Below, piece after piece: positions 11,565 to 20,299 of a stretch of 64,000 nucleotides of DNA. The position numbers were made by a program, and so were the translations under genes. Each line of letters opens with the position of its first letter. The stretch's first letter is position 1. Origin of the DNA: Azospirillum rugosum (GTDB lineage Bacteria; Pseudomonadota; Alphaproteobacteria; Azospirillales; Azospirillaceae); assembly GCF_017876155.1 (NCBI RefSeq), contig NZ_JAGINP010000034.1:21919-85918 (forward strand), given 5' to 3'. The notes under the pieces were generated by a model. That model did not search any database, was not told the origin of the DNA, and was given only the letters and a program-made list of their open reading frames with translations.

Positions 11565-12470
11565 ATGAGACGCCTGATCCTCAGCGCCACCATGATCGCG
11601 GGGGCGCTTGGACCATGGGCGACGCTGGGGCCAGCGCTGGCACAGGGGGCGGCGCCGTCCTGTCCGGACGGAATCGACCGCCTCGGCCAGCGCATCGCCG
11701 CCTTCGAGGCGGCCGGCGCCCAGTCGCCCGCGTCGGCGACTCCGCAGGAGATCGGGCAGCTCCGCGCGCTCCGCCAGACCGCGGAGCGGGCCGGGCAGGG
11801 CGGCAACGAGCCGGCCTGCCAGACGATCCTGGGCGAGGCCGGCGCGCTCGTGCGCTCCATCGAGAAGCCGCGCGTCGTCGCCGCCGACGATCTGGCGAAA
11901 GCCAAGCTGCACAGCCCGAACGGGGAGGAGATGGGCTCCATCTCCGAACTGGTCGTCGATCCGGACACCGGCCGGGTCGCCTACGCGGTGGTCGAACTGG
12001 GCGGCTTCCTGGGGCTGGGGCAGCGGAACTTCCCCGTTCCCTGGACACTCGTCCAGGCCACGCAAAACGGCGACGGCTACGTGCTGAACGTGCCGAAGGA
12101 CCGGTTGACGGCGGCCCCGCAATTCACCAACTCCAACCGACCGGACATGTCGGACCGCCAGTGGGCGATGGCGCTGCACACCTACTACGGCGTGCAGCCC
12201 TACTGGATTCGGGATTCGGCGGCGCTCGCCGCGGCGGGGCTGCCGGTCGGGGCGACCGGGTCCCCACAGGTGCAGCAGGAGGTGCAGCGCCTGTCGCAGG
12301 AGGTTGACCGGCTGAGGCGGGAACTGGCGCAGGCGCGCACGCTCGGCGACACCGCCGCGCAGCAGAAGCCGGGCACTCCGGCCGCACCCAGCGCCGGCGG
12401 CAGCGGCGACACGCCGCCGGCCCCGGCCCAGGGTGGGTCGACGCCGCCGTCCCCGCCCCAACCCCAGTAA
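11565..12470 (+). CDS. Exported PRC-barrel domain protein
   Basis: The 301-residue product has a clear signal peptide (MRRLILSATMIAGALGPWAT, cleavage probably after ALAQ). A PRC-barrel follows at about residues 105-170 (LHSPNGEEMGSISELVVDPD, then VAYAVVELGGFLGLG and FPVPWTLV). After it come a region with a short coiled-coil (VQQEVQRLSQEVDRLRREL) and a Pro/Gly/Ser-rich tail. PRC-barrels mediate protein or RNA contacts and are common in alphaproteobacterial stress and envelope proteins. The start is supported by GGAGGG nine bases upstream. The exact role is unknown. Confidence 0.8.
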   Translation: MRRLILSATMIAGALGPWATLGPALAQGAAPSCPDGIDRLGQRIAAFEAAGAQSPASATPQEIGQLRALRQTAERAGQGGNEPACQTILGEAGALVRSIEKPRVVAADDLAKAKLHSPNGEEMGSISELVVDPDTGRVAYAVVELGGFLGLGQRNFPVPWTLVQATQNGDGYVLNVPKDRLTAAPQFTNSNRPDMSDRQWAMALHTYYGVQPYWIRDSAALAAAGLPVGATGSPQVQQEVQRLSQEVDRLRRELAQARTLGDTAAQQKPGTPAAPSAGGSGDTPPAPAQGGSTPPSPPQPQ

Positions 12471-12504
12471 GCAGGGCGCGCACAAAAGGAACAGGAGGAA
12501 CAGC

Positions 12505-12930
12505 ATGGCGATGATGAGCCACCAAGCCTCGGACCACCAGGCGCTTGCCCGGACCGAGGATTACGAGCGGATGATCAACGTGGGCCACACCGAGCGGCTG
12601 GTGTCGCTGGTCGGCGGCGGGCTGCTGGCGGTGCTCGGGCTGCGCCGGCCGACGGTCGCGGGTGCCGCGATGGCGCTGGCCGGCGGGGCGCTGGTCGCCC
12701 GCGGGCTGACCGGCTACTGCCCGGGCAAGGCGCTGATCGAGGAGCGTCTCGGCCACGGCCACGACGCGCGGGCCATGCCGGCCCAGGATGTCGATCAGGG
12801 GCGGGACCGCTTCTCGCGCCACCCCGGCGACATCTATTCGGAAGCCTGCGACGAGGAGAAGGTGGACGAGGCCTCGAAGGAATCCTTCCCGGCCAGCGAC
12901 CCGCCGTCCTTCACGCCGGGCACCGCGTAA
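12505..12930 (+). CDS. Small inner-membrane protein (YgaP-like DUF2892 type)
   Basis: This 141-residue protein begins at an ATG preceded by AGGAGGAA. It has the motif INVGHTERLVSLVGGGLLAV and two hydrophobic helices (about residues 30-46 and 52-70), ending GLTGYCPGKALIEERLG, as in DUF2892/YgaP-type membrane domains. The C-terminal tail is soluble and ends with the conserved DEASKESFPASDPPSF motif found in many proteobacterial stress-related small proteins. It lies 34 bases after the PRC-barrel gene and probably shares its promoter. A strong terminator follows. Confidence 0.75.
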   Translation: MAMMSHQASDHQALARTEDYERMINVGHTERLVSLVGGGLLAVLGLRRPTVAGAAMALAGGALVARGLTGYCPGKALIEERLGHGHDARAMPAQDVDQGRDRFSRHPGDIYSEACDEEKVDEASKESFPASDPPSFTPGTA

Positions 12931-12950
12931 CGGCGGATTGCCGGCCTGTC

Positions 12951-12981
12951 AAAAGCCCTCCCCAGCGGGGAGGGCTTTTTT
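12951..12981 (+). terminator. Rho-independent terminator
   Basis: AAAAGCCCTCCCC, a four-base loop and GGGGAGGGCTTTTTT form a strong GC-rich hairpin with a U-tract, 20 bases after the stop of the small membrane protein gene. Confidence 0.9.
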
Positions 12982-13235
12982 CGTTCAGCGTCGAATTTGG
13001 TTGATCTCGGTCATGGCGACGCACCCAAGTTCGTGGTAGATGCATCAAACCATCTATACTCGCTTATCGCGCATGCGCATTCGGTTACAGAAGCATAAAG
13101 AGATAATGTCTGATTTATTGCGACTTTAACTCATTGCCTATATCCTTCGCTTGGATTATGGTGCGTTGCACAATGAGGGTGTTCCACTTCGTGAACCCCA
13201 ATCTCCGGCCACTCTGAAACCCGGGAAAGTCAGCC
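12982..13235. other. AT-richer intergenic region upstream of fabI
   Basis: This is the leader region between the terminator and fabI. It is noticeably less GC-rich than the genes and holds the promoter candidate at 13134-13162. No small gene is convincing. Confidence 0.5.
13134..13162 (+). promoter_or_regulatory. Probable fabI promoter
   Basis: TTGCCT (13134-13139), a 17-base spacer and TATGGT (13157-13162) lie 73 bases before the fabI start in an AT-rich stretch. Confidence 0.5.
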
Positions 13236-14021
13236 ATGACCACGATCATTCCTGCCGCCGCCACCCTCGAAGGCAAGAAGGGCCTCGTGCTCGGCATCGC
13301 CAACGATCAGTCGATCGCGTGGGGCTGCGCCCGCGCCTTCCGCGCGCTCGGCGCGGACCTCGCGATCAGCTACCTGAACGACAAGGCGAAGAAGCACGTC
13401 GAACCGCTGGCGAACCAGCTCGAATGCGAAATCTTCGAGCCGGTGGACGTCACCGGCGAGGGCCAGCTGAAGGCCATGTTCGAGAAGATCGAACAGAAAT
13501 GGGGCAAGCTCGATTTCGCGCTGCACTCCATCGCCTTCGCGCCCAAGGAGGATCTGCACGGTCGCGTCGTCGATTGCACGCGCGAGGGCTTCCAGATGGC
13601 GATGGACGTGTCCTGCCACTCCTTCCTCCGCATGGCGCGCTACGCGGAACCGCTGATGAAGGACGGCGGCACGCTGTTCACCATGTCCTACTTCGGCGCC
13701 AACCGCGTGATCGACAATTACGGGGTGATGGGCCCCGTGAAGGCCGCGCTGGAGAGCTGCGTGCGCTATCTGGCGGCGGAGCTTGGCCCGAAGGGCATCC
13801 GCGTCCACGCCATCTCCCCGGGCCCGATCAAGACCCGCGCCGCGTCGGGCATCGCCCACTTCGACGAGCTGATGGCCAAGGCGGCCGAGCGCGCGCCGGA
13901 GCAGCGGCTGGTGACCATCGAGGAGGTCGGCTACACCACCGCCTTCCTGGCGACGGACGGTGCCAAGGGCATTACCGGCGACACCACCTACGTGGACTGC
14001 GGCTATTCGATCGTCGGGTAA
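13236..14021 (+). CDS. fabI: Enoyl-[acyl-carrier-protein] reductase [NADH]
   Basis: FabI catalyses the last reductive step of each fatty-acid elongation cycle. The 261-residue protein is a short-chain dehydrogenase-like enzyme with the FabI nucleotide motif GLVLGIANDQSIAWG. The active-site residues are Tyr152, Tyr162 and Lys169 (SYFGANRVIDNYGVMGPVK). The HSIAFAP segment carries Ala100 where E. coli has Gly93. That position influences triclosan response in E. coli, but alanine looks usual in alphaproteobacterial FabI. GGGAAAG precedes the ATG. It stands alone, with a perfect hairpin downstream. Confidence 0.94.
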   Translation: MTTIIPAAATLEGKKGLVLGIANDQSIAWGCARAFRALGADLAISYLNDKAKKHVEPLANQLECEIFEPVDVTGEGQLKAMFEKIEQKWGKLDFALHSIAFAPKEDLHGRVVDCTREGFQMAMDVSCHSFLRMARYAEPLMKDGGTLFTMSYFGANRVIDNYGVMGPVKAALESCVRYLAAELGPKGIRVHAISPGPIKTRAASGIAHFDELMAKAAERAPEQRLVTIEEVGYTTAFLATDGAKGITGDTTYVDCGYSIVG

Positions 14022-14069
14022 CCGACCGGTTCAGGGAACGGATTGTCGCTGCCTCTTCCAATATTGACC

Positions 14070-14110
14070 GACAGGGTGAACGAAGACGGCAAGTCTTCGT
14101 TCACCCTGTC
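14070..14110 (+). terminator. Perfect 18-base-arm hairpin after fabI
   Basis: Arms 14070-14087 and 14093-14110 are exact reverse complements with a 5-base loop. There is no U-tract, so it may act as a transcript-stabilising or Rho-assisted end, or be a dyad of another kind. Confidence 0.6.
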
Positions 14111-14291
14111 GCGTGAACGCGAGCAGGTGCGGCAAATTGCCATGTGACGATCGTATGTGTAGGGACTTGTCGAAAATACGCTCATAATCCCGCGGCCAGG
14201 ACGCCCATCAGGACATTCTGCCCACCAGGACAAGCTGCGAGTCCAGGCGACGAATCCGGGGCGGCTCTGGCTGTGAGGATCCGGAGGGTTC

Positions 14292-14702
14292 ATGGGTGTC
14301 ATTTCCTGGCGGCGGCAGCTCAGCGTCGGTCAGCCGTCCATCGACGAGGATCACAAACACCTGATCGAGTATCTAAACGAGCTGGACGCGGCGATGAACG
14401 GCCGCGTGTTTTCGCCTGTGCGCGTCGCTCGCATCTTGATGAAGCTGCTGGAATACACGCAGCAGCACTTCGCCCGCGAAGAAAAAATCATGCAGAAGGT
14501 GCACTATCCGAAGTTCGACGAGCATGTGCACCAGCATCACGAGGCCGTGCGGATCCTGAGCGAACTGTCGGATACCTTCACCAAGGAACCGAGCCACCAG
14601 AACGCGGAGCGCATCTACAAGTTCACCGCCAAATGGCTGGTGAACCACATCATCATGCAGGACACGCTGCTGACGCCCTACGTGCGGGGCGTGTGGATGT
14701 AG
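14292..14702 (+). CDS. Bacteriohemerythrin
   Basis: This 136-residue four-helix protein binds oxygen at a di-iron site. The ligand set is visible: His21 (IDEDHKHLIE), His59 and Glu63 (QQHFAREEKIM), His78 and His82 (EHVHQHHEAV), and His119 and Asp124 (VNHIIMQDTLL). It has no signal peptide or fused signalling domain, so it is a stand-alone cytoplasmic protein. In microaerophilic swimmers such proteins store or shuttle oxygen or buffer it at the cell pole. The ATG follows GGAGGG. It converges on hutG. Confidence 0.93.
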   Translation: MGVISWRRQLSVGQPSIDEDHKHLIEYLNELDAAMNGRVFSPVRVARILMKLLEYTQQHFAREEKIMQKVHYPKFDEHVHQHHEAVRILSELSDTFTKEPSHQNAERIYKFTAKWLVNHIIMQDTLLTPYVRGVWM

Positions 14703-14717
14703 GACGGCGGCCTATTT

Positions 14718-15542
14718 TTAAAGGAGCGAACCGCGACGGCGCGTGGACGCCTTCTCCCAAGCCCACTCGACGATGACGCTCATCATCCGCTCCAGCGACG
14801 GACGCACTTGCAGGGCCAGGTCCTCGCGGAAGCGGAAGGGGGCGTCCTCGTCCATGTAGGTGCGCTGCGACAGCTCCAACTGGACCGTGTGGATGTTGTC
14901 GTCCGGGTTCCCGTAATGCCGGGTGATGAAGCCGCCTTTGAAGCGGCCGTTCAGGACCGACGAATATTGGCCGGAGGCGGCCAGCACATTCATCAGGCGC
15001 CCGACCAGCGCCGGCGCCGCCGTCCCGCCGCCGCCCGTGCCCAGGTTGAAGTCGGTCAGCTGCCCATCGAAGAAGCGCGGAACCACGGACCGGATGGAAT
15101 GGGCGTCGAACAGCACGGCGACGCCGAACCGGTCCTTCAGCGCCTGCAACTCTCCGCGCAGCTGCTCGTGATACGGGCGCCAGTAGGCACCGACCCGCCG
15201 TTCGATCTCCGCCGCGTCGGGCTCCTGTCCGGGCTTGTAGAGCGGCTGGTTGTCGAAGCTGGTGAGGGGGCAAAGCTCGGTGTTGTTGGCGCCGGGATAG
15301 AGGACTCCGCCCGCCGGATCGCGGTTCAGGTCGATCACGTAGCGCGAACAGGTCGCCTTCAGGAACCCGATCCCCAGCGCCGGGGCGAAATGGTAGAGAC
15401 GGTCCAGGTGCCAGTCGGTGTCCGGCACCGCCAGCGCCGCGTCGGTCATGGTGGCGGCGATGTCCGGCGGTACCGCGGTGCCGATGTGCGGAATGCTGAG
15501 AAGGACCGGGGTTTCCCCCGGCTGGAACCGGAACGCTTCCAT
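14718..15542 (-). CDS. hutG: N-formylglutamate deformylase (amidohydrolase)
   Basis: The product belongs to the N-formylglutamate amidohydrolase family, which releases formate and glutamate at the end of one histidine-degradation route. The 274-residue protein shows LLSIPHIGTAVPPDI, DTDWHLDRLY, the conserved VIDLNRDP, DAHSIRSVVPRFFDG and GGFITRHYGNP segments with likely metal-binding His and Asp residues. No other hut genes are nearby, so the histidine pathway link is inferred from the family only. Confidence 0.88.
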   Translation of the reverse strand: MEAFRFQPGETPVLLSIPHIGTAVPPDIAATMTDAALAVPDTDWHLDRLYHFAPALGIGFLKATCSRYVIDLNRDPAGGVLYPGANNTELCPLTSFDNQPLYKPGQEPDAAEIERRVGAYWRPYHEQLRGELQALKDRFGVAVLFDAHSIRSVVPRFFDGQLTDFNLGTGGGGTAAPALVGRLMNVLAASGQYSSVLNGRFKGGFITRHYGNPDDNIHTVQLELSQRTYMDEDAPFRFREDLALQVRPSLERMMSVIVEWAWEKASTRRRGSLL

Positions 15543-15665
15543 GCCACGATCCTCGAAGCCGTCGCGGTTTGGGTGCGCCGCAACATAACCGCGACTATGG
15601 TGCGTCCGTTCCCCACCGTCAAACCATATTGCGATTTTGTTATAACCTTTTGCAGCTTAAGGACA

Positions 15666-16007
15666 TTATGGCTCCAGATCGCCCTCGCTTTCCGCAACGT
15701 GGTCGACCATGTCGGACAGGACGCGCCGGATGTGCTCGTCGGTGATCAGGTAGAAGACCCGGTTGCCGCGCCGTTCCGCCTGGATCAGCCGCCCCGCGCG
15801 CAGCAGCCGCAGATGATGGCTGACCAGCGACGGCGACAGGGCGAGCGCCGTGGCCATGTCGCCGACCGACGTCGGCGTTTCCAGGCAGGCCAGGATGATG
15901 CGCAGCCGCGACGGGTCGCTCATCAGGCGGAACATGTCCGCCAGCTCGGTGGTCTGGTCTTCGGACAGGCGCAAGTGCGCCGGCTTCGAGGTGGGCCCCT
16001 TTTGCAT
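15666..16007 (-). CDS. ArsR/SmtB-family metal-sensing repressor
   Basis: The ATG at 16007, preceded by AGGGG, gives a 113-residue winged-helix protein (ALSPSLVSHHLRLLRAGRLI recognition helix, RRGNRVFYLI wing). Near the C-terminus, DEHIRRVLSDMVDHVAE matches the D-x-H-x10-H-x2-E helix-5 site that binds zinc in SmtB and CzrA. The helix-3 CxC site of arsenic and cadmium sensors is absent. Zinc or cobalt sensing is therefore the best guess. It is divergent from a DUF3299-like exported protein gene that could be its target. A longer in-frame start is rejected because the added sequence is unlike the family. Confidence 0.85.
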   Translation of the reverse strand: MQKGPTSKPAHLRLSEDQTTELADMFRLMSDPSRLRIILACLETPTSVGDMATALALSPSLVSHHLRLLRAGRLIQAERRGNRVFYLITDEHIRRVLSDMVDHVAESEGDLEP

Positions 16008-16045
16008 GCCCCTGGCGTTCCTCAATGTTGATGCCCCTGAAAAAG

Positions 16046-16074
16046 TATAGGCAGAGCCCCCGCTCAATCCTATA
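16046..16074. promoter_or_regulatory. Dyad between the divergent arsR and 16262 genes
   Basis: TATAGG (16046-16051) and CCTATA (16069-16074) form an inverted repeat with a 17-base spacer. Read on the minus strand, the arsR-proximal copy overlaps a TATACT box about 40 bases upstream of the arsR start. It could be part of a shared operator or simply facing -10 elements. Confidence 0.35.
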
Positions 16075-16261
16075 GGGCGGCGTACGAATGTCCGAAGACA
16101 GGGGGCGGCGGGGCCCTTCCGTATGGCCGATGACGGTCCTGTTGACGTCGCCCGGATAAGGGGGAACAATCCCGACCAAAGCATAAGGCCCCGCCGAAGG
16201 TCGGTTCCCCTTTGGAAACGACCGTCGAGGAACCAGGGGCTGGAACCGAGGGAGGACAGCC

Positions 16262-16732
16262 ATGACGTCACGCCGACAGCTGTTGATGCCGCTGGCGCTC
16301 GCACCCGTGGCCGGTTGGGCCATCTGGGCAACCGGCGCCACGGAGCCGACCCATCCCGTCGGACCCTTCCACCTGCCGCTGGACGACACCACCGCGCTGT
16401 GGCGCGACCTCGTGCAGGTGCGCATGGACGGCCCGGCCGCCGATCCGAAGTTTCCGACCCACGTCACGGCGCTGAACGGGAAGCAGGTCACCGTGCGTGG
16501 CTTCATGATTCCGTTGAGCGACGCGGCGGCGCACAACCGCTTCATCCTGGCCGCTAACCCGATCGCCTGCCCGGCCTGCCAGAGGCCGAACCCCGCCACC
16601 ATGCTGCACGTCCACAGCCAGATTCCCATGCGCGAATCGCAGGAGCCGGTGGTGCTGAGCGGCACGCTGCGGCTTCACCCGCAGGAAGGGCTGTTCTACC
16701 GCTTGGACCGCGCCGAGCAACGCTACGCCTGA
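16262..16732 (+). CDS. DUF3299-like exported protein, possibly zinc-related
   Basis: The 156-residue product has an N-terminal signal or anchor (SRRQLLMPLALAPVAGWAIW). It then has the OB-like core HVTALNGKQVTVRGFMIPLS and a CPACQRPNP cysteine pair before LHVHSQIPM. This pattern fits DUF3299-type periplasmic proteins, which often sit in metal-regulated loci. GGGAGGACAGCC precedes the ATG. It is divergent from the ArsR-type regulator, suggesting metal-dependent control. The biochemical role is unknown. Confidence 0.65.
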   Translation: MTSRRQLLMPLALAPVAGWAIWATGATEPTHPVGPFHLPLDDTTALWRDLVQVRMDGPAADPKFPTHVTALNGKQVTVRGFMIPLSDAAAHNRFILAANPIACPACQRPNPATMLHVHSQIPMRESQEPVVLSGTLRLHPQEGLFYRLDRAEQRYA

Positions 16733-16811
16733 GCGGCGCTCAATCCGATCTTTTCACGCGTCATGCGGGTGTGTGATGGTGCCGGGCCGCGATCCGGCGG
16801 CATCCTGACCG

Positions 16812-18029
16812 GTGAGAGGACGCGTGGCGGCGTCGTTGCGTGCTTTGGGGCTGTTTCTCGCGTTGGCGCTCTACGGCCTGTTCAGCGCGCCCGCCCCACC
16901 CGACATCCGCATGGCCGAGGCCGGCATCGGCCTTCTGCTCCTGCTTGCGATCGGCCTGCGGCGGCCGCTGTACGTTGCCACGGCCCACGCACTGCGCGAC
17001 CCGCGCCTGGCCGGTTGGGAGACGCCCGCCGTGCTCGCTCTGGCTTGGCTGCTGTGGGTGCCGGTGCTGCGCGGCGCCTGGGTGGGCTGGGCACCCGGCG
17101 ACATGCTGCGGGACGTGGTTCCGCTGCTCTACCTGTTCCTGCCCGTGCTGCTCGTGCCCCTTTTGAAGGACGACGCGGAGGTCGCCGTGCGGCTGCTCCG
17201 CTGGGGCCTGATGCTGGCCGGGGCGGCCTTTGCGCTGCGCTGGTGGAAGCAGGCGCACTGGGGTTTCGGCGCGGTCGGGTTGCGGGCGATGGCGGACGGC
17301 GGGGTCTATCTGCTGAACGCTCCGTCGGTTCTCTTCGCGGGCATTGCCCTGCCGTTGACCGGCGTCCGCATGGCGACGCGCGGTGGTTTGGCGCAACGGT
17401 TCGCCGGAGCGGCATGCCTGGCCCTCGGCCTCCTGTGCCTGGCCGCCCTGGCCGGCGCGGTTCATCGCATGGCGCTCGGCCTCGCCGCCGCGGCCTTCCT
17501 GGCGGTCGGCGCCTGGCAGGTTCGGCGCGCGCCGCTGGCGGTCGGGCTGGGGCTTCTCGCCGTGGCCGGCGTCGTCCTGGCCTTTCCCGACATGGTCGTC
17601 GGCGCGCTGATGCAGGTGGCGGAGAAGAACCGATTGGCCGGGGCGAACACGCGGTGGGAGGAGGCGGCCGCGGTCGTCGCGCTGACCATCGCCGACCTGG
17701 GATCCTTTCTGTTCGGCCAGGGTTGGGGCGCGCTGATCGCCAACCCGGCGGTGGGCGGCTGGCGCGTGTCCTACACCCACACGCTGCCGACCTACGCGCT
17801 GGCGAAGACGGGCGTCCTCGGCGCCTTGGCCCTGTGCGCCTACATCCTGGCGTTGGCGCCCCGGACCCTGCAGGCGCTGCGCCGCGACCCGCCACTGGCC
17901 TGGGCCGTCCTGCCGCCGCTGGTCATGGCCTTTTGCGTGCACACGAGCTTCAAGTATCTGGACACCGGTCTCCTGCTGACCTTGCTGCTTCTCGCGGCGG
18001 AGCGCCGGAACGCGTTGTCATCGTCCTGA
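16812..18029 (+). CDS. O-antigen polymerase/ligase-like membrane protein
   Basis: This 405-residue protein has about ten to twelve hydrophobic helices and a large loop (about residues 270-325) with NRLAGANTRWEEAA, FLFGQGWGALI and SYTHTLPTYALAKTG. Helices and one long periplasmic loop of this kind are typical of Wzy polymerases and WaaL/EpsL ligases, which join lipid-linked glycan units. A GTG at 16812 opens the frame. A second GTG at 16824 is closer to the GAGAGGA sequence and is also plausible. It starts the plus-strand part of an exopolysaccharide locus. Confidence 0.75.
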   Translation: MRGRVAASLRALGLFLALALYGLFSAPAPPDIRMAEAGIGLLLLLAIGLRRPLYVATAHALRDPRLAGWETPAVLALAWLLWVPVLRGAWVGWAPGDMLRDVVPLLYLFLPVLLVPLLKDDAEVAVRLLRWGLMLAGAAFALRWWKQAHWGFGAVGLRAMADGGVYLLNAPSVLFAGIALPLTGVRMATRGGLAQRFAGAACLALGLLCLAALAGAVHRMALGLAAAAFLAVGAWQVRRAPLAVGLGLLAVAGVVLAFPDMVVGALMQVAEKNRLAGANTRWEEAAAVVALTIADLGSFLFGQGWGALIANPAVGGWRVSYTHTLPTYALAKTGVLGALALCAYILALAPRTLQALRRDPPLAWAVLPPLVMAFCVHTSFKYLDTGLLLTLLLLAAERRNALSSS

Positions 18030-18048
18030 TCGAAAGGCATACTTATGC

Positions 18049-19347
18049 GTGCTTTTCATCCGGCGGTGTCTGTCCTTGGCGCATCCTCCATCCATTCTCT
18101 TCGTCAACCGCGTGTTCCCTCCGGACCAAGGGGCGACTGGCCGTTGCGCGTTCGACTTGACGAAGCGGATGGCGGAGGCCGGATGGCGGGTGAGCGTGGT
18201 TGCGGACGGGGACGGGCCAAGCGCCGCACCTCCCGGCGTCACGGTGGTGCGCACGGGCGCCAGCCTGAAGGAAGGCGGCCCTGGGGAAAATGGGATGCGG
18301 CGCGGCGCCGCCCCGATGGTCCGCGGTTACCTGGATTCCTTGCGGCGCCTGACGCTTCGCGCCATGCGGCTGCCACGGCATGACGTGGTCGTCACGATGA
18401 CCGACCCGCCGTTGATGGCGCGGGTCGGGCCGATGCTGGCGGCGTGGCACGGTGCGGCGGCCATCCACTGGTGCCACGACCTGTATCCTGCGCTGCTGCC
18501 GGTGCTCGGTCTGCGGATTCCGGACCCGCTGTACCGGCTGGTGGAGTGGTCCGTGGCCGGGGCGATGCGCCGGCATGACGCCGTCGTGGCGATCGGGCGC
18601 TGCATGGCGCGGCGCCTGGCTGCGCTTGGCGTCCCGTCCGATCGCATCGTGCTTCTGCCGAACTGGGCGGAGCCGGGCATCCGCCCGGTGGCGCGGGAGG
18701 GCAACGGGTTCCGCGCCGACCTCGGGCTCGGTGACCGCTTCACCGTCGCCTATTCCGGGAACCTGGGGCTGGCACACCCGATGGGCGGCCTGCTCGACGC
18801 CGCCACCGAACTCGCGCGCACCGATCCCGACATCGCCTTCCTGGTGATCGGGGAGGGGCGTGGCCGTCCGGCGCTGGAGGCGGCCGCGGCGGCGCGCGGC
18901 TTGAGCAACCTGCGCGTCCTGCCGCTGCAACCGGCCGGCCGGCTGTCCGAAAGCCTGTCCGCGGCCGACCTCCACCTCGCCAGCATGGACCCGCGGGCGG
19001 AAGGGCTGCTGGTGCCCTGCAAGGTGGCGGGGGCCCTGGCCGCCGGGCGGCCATGCCTGTTCCTGGGGCCGGCGGGGAGCGAGGCGGCGGCCCTCGTGGA
19101 CGGCTGTGGCCGCACGCTCGATCCGGCGGACGGCACCGGGCTCGCCGCGGTCCTTCGCGGCTACGCCCGGGACCCGGCGCGCTACGCGGAGGAGGGGCGG
19201 CGGGCGCTGTCCGTGTCGGCGCGCTGGGACGCCGATACCGCGGCTTGGCGCTTCGCGGCCCTGGCGGAGTCGCTGCTCGGGCGGGCGGGGAAGCCGGTGG
19301 CGGCACCTCTCGTCCGGATGTCGGGGAGGGGGCTTCCGCATGCCTGA
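18049..19347 (+). CDS. GT4-family glycosyltransferase
   Basis: The 432-residue cytoplasmic protein has the WcaI/GT4 layout. An N-terminal acceptor domain carries PSILFVNRVFPPDQGATGRCA and TDPPLMARVGPML. The C-terminal nucleotide-sugar domain carries FTVAYSGNLGLAHPMGGLLDA, IGEGRGRPALEA and the late glutamate region DPRAEGLLVPCKVAGALAAG. It would add a sugar to a lipid-linked repeat unit. The GTG at 18049 is weakly supported; a TTG at 18076 is an alternative. It overlaps the following Wzz gene by 8 bases. Confidence 0.85.
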   Translation: MLFIRRCLSLAHPPSILFVNRVFPPDQGATGRCAFDLTKRMAEAGWRVSVVADGDGPSAAPPGVTVVRTGASLKEGGPGENGMRRGAAPMVRGYLDSLRRLTLRAMRLPRHDVVVTMTDPPLMARVGPMLAAWHGAAAIHWCHDLYPALLPVLGLRIPDPLYRLVEWSVAGAMRRHDAVVAIGRCMARRLAALGVPSDRIVLLPNWAEPGIRPVAREGNGFRADLGLGDRFTVAYSGNLGLAHPMGGLLDAATELARTDPDIAFLVIGEGRGRPALEAAAAARGLSNLRVLPLQPAGRLSESLSAADLHLASMDPRAEGLLVPCKVAGALAAGRPCLFLGPAGSEAAALVDGCGRTLDPADGTGLAAVLRGYARDPARYAEEGRRALSVSARWDADTAAWRFAALAESLLGRAGKPVAAPLVRMSGRGLPHA

Positions 19348-20299
19348 CGGGTCGTCGAGCCTCCGGTTGGGCAACGCCGACGCCGGGGCTCTGGCCGGCC
19401 GCCAGCTGCGCGGCTTCGTGCGCACCCTGCGGGAGGGGTGGCGGGTCCCGCTGGCCGGCGCCGTGCTGGGGCTCCTGCTGGGCGCCGGAGCCGTCCGCGT
19501 CGTGACGCCGCAATACACCGCCGGCATGGTGGTGGGGCCGACGGCGCGGGTCGGCGCGGCGGCCATGGGCGCGCGCCTGCCCGTCCTGCTGGGGCACGAC
19601 ACGCCGCTCGCCGCGGCGGAGCCCGGCCCCGGCGACGAGCTTCTGTCCGACTTCGGACGCTACCTGGAACTGTTCGGGTCCGTTCCGGTGGCGGAGCGGA
19701 TGATGGCCGACGCGGGCCTGATGCGCGCGCTGTTCCCGGACCGCTGGGACGCGGAAGCCGGCGCCTGGCGGCCTCCGGCCGGCGTGCTCCCCTGGCTGAA
19801 GCGCCTGTTCCTGGCGGCGGTGGGGCGGGAGGATTGGCTGGAACCCGACCCTGAGCGTGTGTCGAGCGCGCTGAAGGACCGCATCCTGGTGGAGATGGTG
19901 CGCAGCGGCCCCATGCGCCGGATCACCCTGCGCCACCCCGACCGGGAGGTCGCGCTGCGCCTGCTGACCGCCGTGGCCGTGGCCACGGACGCGCATCTGC
20001 GGGCCGAGGCGGCGCGGCGGAGCGCTGCGCAGATCGCCCACGTCCGCGCGCGGCTCGCCGGCATCACGGTCGCGGAGCATCGCCGCGCCCTGGCCGACCT
20101 GCTGTCGGAGCAGGAGCGCGTCGCCATGATGATCGAGGTCGACCTGCCGCTCGCCGCCGACGCGATCGTGCCGCCCACGGCCGCCCGCCGACCGGACTGG
20201 CCGAACCCCGTGCTGGTGGTGCCGGTGGCCGCGCTGGTCGGGCTGGTCGCGGGCGCGGTGTTCCTGTCGCTCCGCACCGTCTGGCGGGCAGGTTCATGA
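19340..20299 (+). CDS. Wzz-type polysaccharide chain-length protein without kinase domain
   Basis: This 319-residue protein has a first membrane helix at about residues 35-55 (VPLAGAVLGLLLGAGAVRVV), a periplasmic helical region, and a second helix near the C-terminus (NPVLVVPVAALVGLVAGAVF). The proline ahead of the second helix and the two-helix layout fit polysaccharide co-polymerases. No Walker motifs or tyrosine cluster of a BY-kinase are present, so it is the kinase-less type. Start at 19340 within the end of the preceding gene and 4-base overlap with the next gene indicate one operon. Confidence 0.75.
   Translation: MPDGSSSLRLGNADAGALAGRQLRGFVRTLREGWRVPLAGAVLGLLLGAGAVRVVTPQYTAGMVVGPTARVGAAAMGARLPVLLGHDTPLAAAEPGPGDELLSDFGRYLELFGSVPVAERMMADAGLMRALFPDRWDAEAGAWRPPAGVLPWLKRLFLAAVGREDWLEPDPERVSSALKDRILVEMVRSGPMRRITLRHPDREVALRLLTAVAVATDAHLRAEAARRSAAQIAHVRARLAGITVAEHRRALADLLSEQERVAMMIEVDLPLAADAIVPPTAARRPDWPNPVLVVPVAALVGLVAGAVFLSLRTVWRAGS

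Noticed and set aside
12433..12504. In-frame extension upstream of the small membrane protein gene
   Set aside because: It overlaps the Pro-rich tail of the PRC-barrel gene, whereas the ATG at 12505 has an excellent ribosome-binding site.
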